Assembly (NCBI GenBank): GCA_015039365.1
Contig: WION01000021.1
Span: 186,001-250,000 of the forward strand
Direction of reading: 5' to 3'
Source: Amanita rubescens
Taxonomy: Eukaryota; Basidiomycota; Agaricomycetes; Agaricales; Amanitaceae
DNA length: 64,000 nucleotides
Shown: one piece after another, positions 23,534 through 34,849 of the stretch
Numbering within the stretch: position 1 is the stretch's first letter
Layout of the letters: every line of letters starts with the position of its first letter
Translations under genes and position numbers: made by a program
The notes under the pieces: model-generated
Told to the model about the DNA's origin: nothing
The model's input: the letters and a program-made list of their open reading frames with translations, nothing else
Database searches by the model: none

Positions 23534-25361
23534 ATGTCAAATTCCACATCTGCGACCTCTGACGACCTGAGCATCCAGCACATTAACTTCGGAAATGGCC
23601 TCGTCCTATTCGCCGCGTTGACGGCTCTCATCGGGTCCGATATTGCCGAGACGCTCGCGCTGGGAGAGAGAGGACCAGCTGGTTTGGTTTGGAGCATCGC
23701 TAGTGCGTTCGGGGCCCCCTCTGTCATCAAGGCTTTCATCAGTGGGGCGAGTCCTGGGTGGCTCAGATCCCTGCTGGGATTGAGGAGTATCGCTTCCGAT
23801 AGAGCAATCGGGTTGGATTTGAAACTCACCCGCAAATCCAGCCAGGCAATCAAGGCCCGGCGCACTTTTGACCATGACCCATTGGGCGTGACTTGTGATG
23901 CAAAAGCTTTGCGGGTAAACTTTTTCTCTTGTGAAGTCACCAATGAATTATTTTATTTACAGGAGGTACACCGTGAACCCTTGTCGAGGGACCACCCCTC
24001 ATGTAAAGACGTCTATGCCTTTAACCGTTCGATTATGTGCATAGTTGGAGGGCTCCGGAAGACTCTTCCTCGTGATCCGCTCACCGTCTACGTAGGTATC
24101 CCATATCCATTTTTCCCCGTCCGCACCATCCTCCAGTTGTCGACACTCCCGTTGTCACTGCTTAAATGCTTAGAACTGTATTACCACTGGACTAATGGCG
24201 CACGTCACCTGGCGCTCATTTCGGCCATCCCTTTCGCGTTCTTCTTCAGTCTCTGGATGCATCATCACTTTTCGAGAGATGTTTCTTGCACGGAGGCTTG
24301 CTGATATCGGGAACCTCGACACCGTCATCGGCGAATTGCCCACATTGAAGAAGGCTGGCGGGGAGAAGAAGGTCGTCCTTGGTCTCCCTGCCGAGCCAAG
24401 GACCTCGATCTGGTGGAGGCTCATGTGGTCCATCGGTGGGCTTCTGCACGTCGTCTCGCTCGCCCTCACCTACTTCATCTTGAGCAAGATGGCTCCGGCA
24501 TTCACACTCGTATGGGCAGGATTTCAGGTGGCTTGGCTCGCCTGCCGCATTCTCACTTACTACTTCACCGAGAGCATGCCAGAGCCGATGGCCGATCGCA
24601 TGATGGTCGGTCACCGGTGGCAAGATCTCGATGTATTGATGAGGACCCGCGTCTTGAACCTCACCCTCGCTGTCGCGCAGTACCAGACTCACGTTCACAC
24701 GCGCGGCATAGAGTCATACGCCGACTGATTCCTTCTCCGCACTGCACATCATGAATCTGCTCAGCGAGCCTCAGAAGCTGCAGATGTCATGCGAGCTCCC
24801 GCACCATTTCGACCCGAAGCAAATCGTCCTCGATCGAAATCGAGATTATTGCCATGATCGGTGACACTGTACTTTCGAGTGCCATGTGGATGGTTGGCTC
24901 GGATGTGTCCCCGATGGATATGTATGACTCTTGCCTCATTTTCTTTCACTTTCCACCACACCCGCCATCTTTGGCCCCCCCGCTTGCACCTTCTACATTT
25001 GCCATACCTGCTGCGCGTGTCGGACATTCCATGGGAGAGTTTATGAAACCCGACGCAGAGAAAAGCACCCCCGTCTTCGTGCCCCGCGGCACCGTTGTAG
25101 CACGCTCTGCATGCATTCAAACATGGTGGTGTATCTGGATTCCCTGCGGCCCCAATCGATGGCTGCAGATCCAAAGCAAGAACCGGACAGTTTTGGGGCG
25201 CTACACGGCGGAGGTGCTGGACGACTGGACAACTATCTGCACTACTCGGAGCTGGGACCTTGAATATCAGCTTGTCACGTACGGAGGAGGTTAAAGAGGT
25301 CGTTGAGTTCTCTCGTGTTGGGGTTGAAGCTCTGTTCAGCCTATTACCTGGAACTAAGTAG
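23534..25361 (+). pseudogene. Multi-pass membrane protein, copy 1 (frameshifted)
   Basis: Paralog, over 90 percent identical by eye, of the gene at 28245-30084. ATG 23534 gives MSNSTSATSDDLSIQHINFG, then a hydrophobic segment, a soluble region and further membrane helices. Single extra bases relative to copy 2 occur at 24248 (A in TTCTTC-A-GTCTC), 24726 (T in GAC-T-GATTCC, making TGA), near 24813-24817 and at 25226 (T in GAC-T-GGACAAC). The N-terminal 238 residues are open; the rest is split over three frames. Function unknown. If the shifts are real, only a short N-terminal membrane fragment can be made. Confidence 0.75.
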
Positions 25362-25559
25362 AGATGAATATGTATATACTTCATGCTTATCATTACTAGG
25401 TCGCGATCTCGGTTGTGACAACACTGGAATGAATCCACTTCTATGCAAACATACGGGGCAGCATGTCAATATGAATGACCTGGCATTAAATATAACCCAA
25501 GTCCATATTAGTACTGTTGGTTTTCACTATACAATCGTGAATACGAGAAAGTGAAACGT

Positions 25560-27640
25560 GAATGCTGAGCCTGCTGGATGCTCAATAAAGTCCTTCCTTC
25601 TCGTCGCTGCTCTCCTCACGCTCGCCCTTCGACGTCGTGACTCGTAGCCAGCCGTGGGGATATTCTGCGGCTACATGTGCTCGCGTCAATGTATAATTCG
25701 CAGATTAAATCGACCTGAGCCTTACCACCTAGCGTGTCTTGGATTTCCCCCAGCAGCTCTTGCCGAGCGGGCAAATGTTGGGGATCCATCTTGGTCGCCA
25801 AGTTGAATCTTGAGACCATAGATGAAAGAGAGTTGAGTGCTTCGATGCGCTTGCATTGAGCCTTGTTTTCCGCTGCGAATCGCTCAGCCTCGTGAGTCGG
25901 CGACGACACGCGCAATTTCTTGGCTAAGGCGTTCCTTGATGGTAATACACTTAGATTTACCTCTGCGAAGATGTTAGACGAATGACATTCCAAGATGAAC
26001 CAAATGTACTCACGTTCCGTCGGCGGCGGCCGAGACCTTCAAGATACCGTTGGCGTCGATTTCAAATGTAATTGCGATCTGAGGAACACTGCTCGGAGCA
26101 GGAGGAATACCGATAAGTTCGAACCTGGCGAGTAAATTGTTGTCCTTTGCAGTGAGTGAATATTCACCCTCGAATAGGACGGTGGGTTGGTTGGTTGCTG
26201 GCAGCTGTCGACTCGGAGTAGCTGAAACATGTCAGCAAGGCACGCAATACAATGCCACAGGTGAGAATGACAGTATTGCGAGGGATCAACAGTTCGTGAA
26301 GACACTACCGGTAATCTCGGTATCGAGAGTAGTAAGAGGGTGAACACTAACAAGGACCATGTCATTCCTGCTTTGTCACCAGCGGGGATAGCGCCGTAAC
26401 CCAGACGAAATTGTACATTGGGGAAACTGCAGGCAAGACGAGGGATGTAAACCATGCTTTCATATCCCATAGTTTCGTCTGAGGAACGAGCACCTGGGCA
26501 TGTACGACCGACGGGGGCAACTTCTTGGATGGAGGCGCACGGACCTCCTTGATGGGATGGATCTCTTTTCCGCTTCTTCGGGGCTGACGCAGCAAAGGCA
26601 GAAACATTTGATGAGAGTCCCGGAGCCTCAGCAATGACTCTTTCTCCAGTTCTGATGGGGGCGGAATAGATGGGCGGTTGATAGTAAGAGGGCGCCGATT
26701 GTGAGTGGTAGCAGGGGGGCAATTGGTGGAGGGGGGTATCCTCAATCACGATGACTTCACGGAGGCGACCGTCACCATCGAGCTCCTGGACTTTGCTGCG
26801 GCGAGCCGATCATCTGATGGGTACGTTTGTGTTGGCAGGTGGCAATGGAAGGGGTTACGTGACGGCCTCGTCGGGGTTGATACCCTTCGAGGGTTCCTTT
26901 CCGAAGTAGTCCTGAGGAGTTGTTAGGTTTGTTAACGATACGGAGGACGTTGAGACCGGCGATCGTTCTGGCATCCTTTGTTGCTCGACACCGAGCGTCG
27001 TTGAAGTCTAAAAAGTGTTAGTTAATCGCTAGTTAATTGCTCCAGAATCGCGTTGTGGCACTCACAGGCTGCCGTTCTCAATCTCAGATCCCAAGATCTC
27101 GTCACTCACTCAGACGTACGACAATATTCGGTTCAGCCGTTTTCATCACCAGGCCCGCGAACCGCGATTTTCGAGCTGAGTCGAGGCATTTTTGAAAGGA
27201 CAATGCTTCATGTCTTTCTTGATATTGTCGTCATCCTGCAGTGATCAATCAGCCGCTTCGTGTCAAAGATCGTGTTCTTGAGGTTGGAATGGGAAGTGTC
27301 CTTCGCACCGTCCCAGACACTAGGGAGCATCAGTGAAAGCAGTGATGTTTCAACAAATACACTTACAGTCGTTCCTAGCCGGCGAAGCCAACCCAGGAAC
27401 GAGTGATACGGTTACCCTGGTCGTTCGCAATAACTTTTTCGACCTGACCATGTCGCTGGAAACCACATGAGTATCATCGGTTGGCATGTGAAATAGTAAC
27501 GTACCCAACGCAAGAGTAGCTGTTAGATCGATAGGTATCTGTCAGCAACATGTATTCAGCTACGCTAGAAACGCATGTTGTTCCCAGACTAGAAAAACGG
27601 GTTAGAAAGAATCTGCGCTGATCAAAAAGCACCGTGACAT
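25560..27640 (-). pseudogene. Hsp70 of the BiP/Kar2 type, broken
   Basis: Scattered but ordered Hsp70 blocks read leftward: SNSYSCVG (about 27520); [20 protein letters not shown] followed by an in-frame TAG at 27375-27377 where family members have DEERL; FDTKRLIDHC; NIKKDMKHCPF; DARTIAGLNVLRIVN (about 26960). This joins directly to DYFGKEPSKGINPDEAV, skipping most of nucleotide-binding lobe II. After an unrelated insert (about 26340-26760) come [69 protein letters not shown] and a lid region with EAERFAAENKAQCKRIEALN. The C-terminus ends SHDVEGRA rather than an HDEL-type ER signal. Deletion, stop and insert show a pseudogene. It lies between the two membrane-protein copies. Confidence 0.85.
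26340..26760 (-). other. Unrelated insert inside the BiP pseudogene
   Basis: An open stretch that is not Hsp70, with SAPSYYQPPIYSAPIRTGER, an NLS-like SAPKKRKRD and YIPRLACSFPNVQFRLGYGA. Not recognised. It could be an exon-bearing fragment of another gene captured during rearrangement. Confidence 0.45.
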
Positions 27641-27951
27641 ACCGATTGAAGATTCCAATAACGCCATAATCCGAGGTGGAGGCGTCGTTCTTTGAACAGA
27701 GGGCGTCCGTAATGGTTAACAGGGCCGGTGATTTCTGCGTTTGCACTAAGTCCATTATTTGCTTCTGTTTGTAACATGCTCCGAATTGTTTTCTTCCCAT
27801 CAAGCACACCTCTACCACGCCTCCTGCCTCAGCTCTATCGTCAATTCTCATAGTGCGGAATTTCCACCTTCCCAGGGACCTCAGTGCAAGGACGTTGACA
27901 GCCTGATGAAGGATGTCAGTCAAGTTATATATAGAATGAGGGTGCGTCGTT

Positions 27952-28143
27952 TTCCACGATTGTCGACGCTGCAGCGTTTCATCTGAATCGCAACCTAACA
28001 GATCTTATATTCAAGCCAAAAAAGGTATGCCAAAAAAGAAGATCAGGTAGATCACTGACGACATCTACCACAGCTTGAAAGGATAAAGCTGGGCGTTCTA
28101 CAAAGATATGCGACCGTTCGGACTAGACGGCGCAAGGGTGGAA
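27952..28143. promoter_or_regulatory. Promoter segment in orientation 2, bounded by TTCCAC/GTGGAA
   Basis: Between TTCCAC (27952-27957) and GTGGAA (28138-28143) lie 180 bases that are the inverted counterpart of 23278-23451. Readable anchors include CGCTGCAGCGTTTCATC, GCAACCTAACAGA, GACATCTACCACAGCTTG and GTTCGGACTAGACGGCGC, all in reverse order and strand at copy 1. Confidence 0.75.
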
Positions 28144-28244
28144 GTCGGTCAGGGCCAATCCATGGTGAGACAGGTACCCCAGTTGCTGCGTTGCCGTTAT
28201 CCAAGCACAGCCTCAACCCACAGCTACACTTGAATCTCCCAACC

Positions 28245-30084
28245 ATGTCAGATTCAACCTCTGCGACCTCTGACGACCTGGGCATCCAGTACATTAACTT
28301 CGGAAACGGCCTCGTCCCATTCGCCTGCGTTGACAACCCTCATCGGGTCGGACATTGCCGAGGCGCTCGCGTTGGGAGAGAGAGGACCAGCTGGTTTGGT
28401 TTGGAGCATCGCTAGTGCGTTCGGAGCCCCCTCTGTCATCAAGGCTTTTATCAGCGGGGCGAGTCCTGGGTGGCTCAGATCGCTGCTGGGATTGAGGAGT
28501 ATCGCTTCCGATAGAGCAATCGGGTTGGATTTGAAACTCACGCGCAAATCCAGCCAGGCAATTAAGGCCCGGCGCACTTTCGACCATGACCCATTGGGCG
28601 TGACTTGTGATGCAAAAGCTTTGCGGGCAGACTTTTTCTCTTGTGGAGTCACCAATGAATTATTTTATTTACAGGAGGTACACCGTGAACCCTTGTCGAG
28701 GGACCACCCCTCATGTAAAGACGTCTATGCCTTTAACCGTTCGACCATGCGCATAGTTGGAGGGCTCCGGAAGACTCTTCCTCGTGATCCGCTCACAGTC
28801 TACGTAGGTATCCCTTACCCATTTTTCCCCATCCGCACCATCCGCCAGTCGTCGACACTCGCATTGTCACTGCTCAAGTGCTTGGAACTGTATTACCACT
28901 GGACTAATGGCGCGCATCACCTGGCGCTCATTTCGGCCATCCCTTTCGCGTTCTTCTTCGTCTCTGGGTGCATCATCACTTTTCGAGAGATGTTTCTTGC
29001 ACGGAGGCTTGCTGATATCGGGAACCTCGACACTGTCATCGGCGAATTACCCACATGGAAGAAGGCTGGCGGGGAGAAGAAGGTTGTCCTTGGTCTCCCT
29101 GCTGAGCCAAGGACCTCGATCTGGTGGAGACTCATGTGGTCCATCGGCGCGCTTCTGCACATCGTCTCGCTCGCCCTCACCTACTTCATCTTGAGCAAGA
29201 TGACTCCGGCATTCACGCTCATGTGGGCAGGATTTCAGGTGGCTTGGCTCGCCTGCCGCATTCTCACTTACTACTTCACCGAGAGCATGCCAGAGCCGAT
29301 GGCCGATCGCATGATGGTCGGCCGCCAGTGGCAAGATCTCGATGTATTGATGAGGACCCGCGTCTTGAACCTCACCCTCGCTGTCGCGCAATACCAGATT
29401 CACGTTCACACGCGCGGCATAGAGTCGTACACCGACGATTCCTTCTCCACACTGCACATCATGAATCTGCTCAGCGAGCCTCAGAAGCTGCAGATGTCGT
29501 GCGAGCTTCCATGCCATTTCGACCAGAGCAAATCGTCCTCGATCGAAATCGAGATTACTGCCATGATCGGTGACACTGTGCTTTCGAGTGCCATGTGGAT
29601 GATTGGCTCGGATGTGTCCCCGATGGATACGTATGACTCTTGCCTCGTTTTCTTTCACTTTCCACCACCCCCACCATTGCCATCTTCACCATATTTGGGT
29701 CCCCCGCTTGCACCTTCCACATTTGCCATACCTGCTGCGCGCGTCGGACATTCCATGGGAGAGTTTATGAAACCCGACGCAGAGAAAAGCACCCCCGTCT
29801 TCGTACCCCGCGGCACCGTTGTAGCACCCTCTGCACGCACTCAAACATGGTGGCGTATCTGGATTCCCTGCGGCCCCAACCGATGGCTGCAGATCCAAAG
29901 CAAGAACCAGACAATGTTGGGGCGCTGCACGGCGGAGGTGCTGGACGACGGACAGCTATCTGCACTACTCGGAGCTGGGACCTTGAATATCAGTTTGTCA
30001 CGTGCGGAGGAGGTTAAGGAGGTCGTTGAGTTCTCTCGTGTTGGGGTCGAAGCTCTGTTCAGCCTATTACCTGGGACTAAGTAG
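28245..30084 (+). CDS. Multi-pass membrane protein, copy 2 (nearly intact)
   Basis: Uncharacterised Agaricomycete-type integral membrane protein. ATG 28245 gives MSDSTSATSDDLGIQYINFG. One extra T at 28326 (TTCGCC-T-GCGTTG) shifts the frame near residue 27; from 28330 a single open frame of 584 codons runs to 30084 without introns. It holds SGASPGWLRSLLGLRSIASD, a soluble region with HDPLGVTCDAKAL, hydrophobic helices (HHLALISAIPFAFFFVSG, then IGALLHIVSLALTYFIL and FTLMWAGFQVAWLACRIL), VLNLTLAVAQYQIHVHT and a C-terminal region with PNRWLQIQSKNQTMLGR. No catalytic motif recognised. The ATG at 28330 (MTTLIGSDIAEAL) could serve as the start if the shift is real, losing about 30 residues. Copy 1 is more damaged. 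Confidence 0.7.
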
Positions 30085-30383
30085 AGACGGATATTTGTAT
30101 ACTTTATACTTATTCTTACTAGGTCGCGATCTCGGTTGTGGTAACACTGGAATGAATTCACTACTATGCAAACAAACATACGGGGCAGGCAATCATGTCA
30201 ATATGAATGACCTCGCGATCGCTAATACTATGGTCTTCCTACTCGACATACGATTAGAACTCCCCCACACGCCAGCTGTTCGGCGTTGTCAATTTACTTC
30301 AAATCCCCATGTGCACTAAGCGATCCAAACTTTGCCTATTCGATTTCAGCGATGATGATTTTGAAATACAAACGGTATGACAC

Positions 30384-32171
30384 CTACGCGCTTGAGTGTG
30401 GCCCTTTGTTCGTATTATCACCACTCAAAAAAAGGCTAAAACCCCGGGTTGTATATTTTCTGGCGCCTTGGCCAAATTTTATGATTCTGTTGTCGTTCGT
30501 CCCTGCTTTCTTACTCGCTTCTTCAACCATCTTTAGTTTTCTTTTCATGTTTTCCAAACTCTTCTTAATCGCGTCAATCGATTTTATGTCGGCCTCGCTA
30601 TGCTGCTGCGTTGCTGTCAAATGCATATCCAAGAGTCGGATGGACTTTTTTATTTGTCTAGCGAAGCTTCCCATTAAAGACAAATTACCGTAGGACTCGG
30701 TAAGTCGTCCGAGCGCGACGAGGGCTTCCTCCATGTCTTTATCGAGATTGGCAATGGTCTTATCGAAGTCAATTATCTTGGTTTGGTGCTTATTGTTGTT
30801 TTCCTTTGCTTCCTCGTATTTCTTGGCTTCTTCGTTATCCTTATTGACGACCTCTGGCGTGTAATCCCGTTTCTCCCAGCGAGAGCGACGAGTGCGGTGA
30901 TCGTCGTAAGGATGGCCACATTTTTGGCACGGGCGATAAGGTGCGCGAAACCCCTGGAAATGTTGAAGGAATAGTTTTATGCGAAAAACTATGGAGAATC
31001 CGGACCCGACGTAACAGTTCGAATAACATTTGGGATGATCACACATTCGATTTAACGTTTGTGCATTCACTTGTTCCCAGACCTGCTTATTGCTGGTCTT
31101 ACGAATGTCATCATACTGTCTCATCGTCTAGATGGAATAGATTAACCTGACATAAGCTGTACGATAACTGAAACGACATACGAGGCTGCTACCGGCAGCT
31201 GATTTCTTGAGATCTTTCAGCTCGGCCTTCAAGTCGCGTAATTGAGACGCACGAGCCAGGGCGTTAGTAATTTGGCATTCTATCTTTTGATACTGTTCAT
31301 AGAGGTTTATAATGTCATTGGTTGGTTGCGGTACAAGGGCATCAAGCCAGTCAAATAAGAAACTGAGCTCTCGCAACGCTTTCGCATGGTCATTGTTCAC
31401 AATACGTTCAAACTCGTTCAATTCCCAATCGCTTGACCAGCCCTGGCTGCGGAGGTGAACGAGTTTCTTCCACAACGCCACGGGGTTGTCGACCAAGAAC
31501 TGATTTTTTCGAATGCCGCGTTTGTTACAATGTTCCCAACTCCTCAGGATGTTCGGTAACGAATTCTGGTCAAAATTCCACGATAGCCGGTTTGGTACAT
31601 TCGTAAACAGAATGCCGATGTTGGCGGCAAGCGTGCGTGGAAACATGGAAGATAAGGTGGAGAGTGCATAGTCTGTAGCAACACCAAGGCGCTCTACAGT
31701 ACCGTTGGCAAGGATTATGACGGCGTTAACGATGTTAATGTGCTCTTTAATGACATTTGCAATGCTCGCTTTGTGCAACTCGTCCTGGGCAAGACCGCGG
31801 GTATCTGCAAGCCCAGGTGTATCAAGTATGCGAATTTTGACTCCGTTGATACTTGTGAATTCATAGAGCTTGGCCAAATTTGTTTGACTCTGATTCTTGA
31901 TCCCACCGGCTTCGTTGCTTTCGTCGTGTGCAAGTTCGTACGCAGTGGGACTGCGACCAGCGAGAACGTTGGAGAATAACGATAATAGGCTGGTTTTTCC
32001 TGTTCCCGTCTCACCTGAGTTAAGCGTCAAGGGTTAAACCGGTATATCAGAGTTTCAATTACTATTCTCACCGATCAGCAGTATCGTATACTCGTTGGAT
32101 TTATTCTTATTCGCCCTAATAACACCCTGCCCAAGGTCGTCCGGGGTGCTGCGGACCGGGGTTAGCGTCAT
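30384..32171 (-). CDS. AIG1-type P-loop GTPase with Cys-rich motif and coiled coil
   Basis: Probable GTP-binding protein of the AIG1/IAN-like group found in Agaricomycetes. ATG at 32169-32171 gives MTLTPVRSTPDDLGQG and NEYTILLIG; after an intron comes the P-loop GETGTGKTSLLSLFSNVLAG (G1), a switch region, ILDTPGLADTRGL (G3) and ANIGILFTNVPNRLSW in the G4 position. A helical part follows (DLKAELKDLKKSAAG). After another intron come QVWEQVNAQTLNRMCDHPKC, then (likely across a 57-base in-frame intron) PYRPCQKCGHPYDDH, together a Cys/His set that may bind zinc. The C-terminal third is a long coiled coil (NNNKHQTKIIDFDKTIANLD; SLENMKRKLKMVEEASKKAG). Stop at 30384. Role unknown; membrane or stress-linked scaffolding is only a guess. 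Two damaged fragments of relatives sit at the 3' ends of AGO-B and AGO-C. Confidence 0.82.
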
Positions 32172-33553
32172 AAACACGAATACAAGATATTGTTCACTTT
32201 AAACAGGGAATCGCCTGCGCGCCGAAACCAGAGTCCTGTAGTTCTCCCGGTGGCTGAATCCTGTTGGATACCACGATAAGTGTTACGGTTCCGTACTGCC
32301 CTGTGTGAGTTTACCTCTCAATTGCTGCATTCTCGTCGGAAGCGAAAGCACTTCAAAAGTCATTGACTCGTGTTAGTCATGTGTAGATGAAAGGCGTAGC
32401 GGCCGTACCTTGCTATGTCGCTCAGGTTGAGCGAATCCGAGTCAGAGCTATGCTAGATCAGGAATCGCCGAGTACGCGGGGAAAAGCCAACTAACTTGAT
32501 ATCCAATACATCCGTTGGTTCATTTTCAAGCTTGGCATCGGCATTTACAATGTTAATAGTTTGGGTGGTCATAGTTTAGCTTGACGATTGGGTTAGCGGC
32601 ACGTTGTATATGTGGGCTAAGGGTGACTTCCACGAGGACGGTCTCAGACTGGCAATATCAATAGAGGAATGCCACGCTCATGCAACGTGAAGAACCCATT
32701 GTATTTATCTTCCACCGTCACGCTTCTCCGAACGCGCTCTGATGACTGCGCGACGTTCCAATCAGAAACGCTGTCCTTTACCACAAACAAACGTTTGGCT
32801 CGCCTAAACGTCAAAATCAGTTTGCATAGTCGACCTGACAGTCAGCAATCACCTCACAGCCCTTGACAAGAATCGCAGCGACTACACCCGGTCCATTTGC
32901 TGTACTTGTTACATAATTTGCATCTCCATCTCTATTCTTTGGCATGACGACGAGACATAGTAGCAAAATGAGATGGCGCAGACGCAAAGGGCAAATCAAA
33001 AGTACCGATTTGGTTCAACATATCCATGTCGATGCTGGGTTTCGGAGAGGCACTGTGAGAAAACAGATCGTGTGCAGGAATCGGTTTGGCTCACGGTGAC
33101 CCAGTACCAGCCGTCCGGACGAGAAGCGCCAATTACTTATATTTCCAGAGTCTAAGAAGGACGGAGTCACAAGAAACGTCTAAGTCGAAAGATGTTACTA
33201 CGAACCTAGTCAAAATCAAGTCGGTTTCCTTGTGGAACCAAACCAACGGTCGACCGGTCGTGACCGCGCTGCGTGAGAAGTTAGCAGGTATCACGCGGTG
33301 ACTAAGCAACCTAGTAGCAGCATATGGCATTCCTGATAAGACCGATTTGGGCCGGCTAGTTAGCTATGCCATTCATGACTCAAGGGCTGCCATGCTGACT
33401 GGCAGATGTTCAAAAGCTGTTTTTTCCCATCCGAAATAAATGCCACAAGTGAACAATATGCATTTTTCTAACTAGTAGTTGGAACACGACGATCTTGATC
33501 TCAAGCTAATGGCCCGTTATCTACTAAAAAGGGTTTCCCCTTCAGCCACGAGA
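32172..33553. other. Intergenic region with a 65-bp dispersed inverted copy
   Basis: No gene recognised. Positions 33036-33104 (GGTTTCGGAGAGGCACTG.. to ..GGCTCACGGTGAC) are a near-perfect reverse complement of 41625-41695, downstream of AGO-D. Confidence 0.6.
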
Positions 33554-34208
33554 TTACCCGTAAACTGGGACGGTCCACAAAGCAATAGGTGCACACTGCA
33601 ACCCGGGAGGACCTGAGGTAGGGCTGGCCTGATACCACACCTGAAAATAATCATTAGTGAAAATTCTACATTGAACATCAACACCCACATCTTGTCCGGA
33701 TCCACAGGCATAAAAGCCGCCCACAGAATTGAACGACAGCTGTGAGCCTAGCAGTGAACTCTCCGTATCAGATTGGATGCTGAACGTGTTGTACAAGGCA
33801 CATTCGTCCGAACTACTTCCTACGACAAATCCAAGTTGGCCGTAAGTCGAACATCCTCCGGACAGCGGGACTGCACCGATGAGGGCTCGTTGGGTAGCGG
33901 TAGAGCCTGGGGCGGGTGCGGCCGTCAATACTCCTTGGTAGAAGTAGAATACTCCTATTGGGCCACTGCCAGTAAGAGTAGCGTAGCCGCCTGCTCCGCC
34001 AGATGTTTGCAAAGGCTACGAGCGTTGGTCATAATTATCCCACGAAACGTTCGAGAATGTGGCTCACCAGGAGGTTCGGACCCGTGGTATTCGAGCTGGC
34101 AACGAGGTAGAAAGATGGCGTGCTCGCGCCTGGGACAGTGACAGCTCCAGCGAAGGATGCCGAAGCTACAATTGAGATGAGTCGAGAAATAGGAAGAGTC
34201 AAGCGCAT
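33554..34208 (-). CDS. Small secreted protein, family copy 1
   Basis: Predicted extracellular protein of unknown function. ATG at 34206-34208 encodes a signal peptide (MRLTLPISRLISIVASASFA, then GAVTVPGASTPSFYLVAS). After an intron the exon reads GYATLTGSGPIGVFYFYQGV, then GGCSTYGQLGFVVGSSSDEC, SIQSDTESSLLGSQLSFNSV and GGFYACGSGQD. A 48-base stop-free intron precedes VWYQASPTSGPPGLQCAPIA and LWTVPVYG. Four Cys suggest two disulfides. Three paralogs lie at 56402-57051, 57630-58278 and 60233-60889; copy 4 is the closest and shares flanking DNA. No known enzymatic motif. Confidence 0.78.
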
Positions 34209-34849
34209 TTTGGGTGCAGAACCTAGAGTCGACTTTGGCCTGGTTATATTCCGCAGGCTCTGCACCCGCTACATTTCATTAATCAAGGCGCACTAAAGAA
34301 GACACGTCCAACGGTGTTAGTTGCCCGAAAAATCACATCCATTCTATGCCATGATACTGAATACAGGAACTTGGAGAAAGTCTCATGACAGATGTGATCA
34401 ACATGCGATATGCTGTGTACCTGACGTTTATCATTTTCAATACGAGATGCTTGTCATTGCGAGAAATGAATTAGTGGCAAGCTTTAATCACTGAACGAAA
34501 GCATACATACCGATGTTCGCCAGTAGCACTACGGTGGCTGCACCTTGCGTCAGACTCAAGTACTGTAGGATGAATACCAGAAGCCGCCCTGTCAGTCGTT
34601 GACTCATTTGTACACCAACCGTGGATATTCGCAAGGAGCAAGCTTCAAAGAGACATCATTGGTGTCTGCGCTTATGGCTTAGCGCGAAGGAGCTCAGCCG
34701 GACGTGGGTTCTTCGTGCGACGACTCGTGTTGACTAGAGAAATATTCGATCAGTAGCCTGTACGATCTAATAAACAATTGTTTCAGGTTTTCCCATCAAC
34801 GGATTCGCTTTTCTTGATTGTAAAGTACTATGACAACGCCGATCAGGTT
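34209..34849. other. Duplicated intergenic DNA
   Basis: Aligns with 60890-61540 (for example ACACGTCCAACGGTGTTAGTTGCCCG and CTTGGAGAAAGTCTCATGACAG) and links secreted-protein copy 1 with the transporter pseudogene exactly as in the intact locus at 60-63 kb. No further gene. Confidence 0.6.

Noticed and set aside
24246..24754. His/Arg-rich frames on both strands over the membrane-protein copies (also 29047-29658)
   Set aside because: GC-rich third positions of the real gene keep other frames open; the membrane protein is conserved between copies and explains the sequence.
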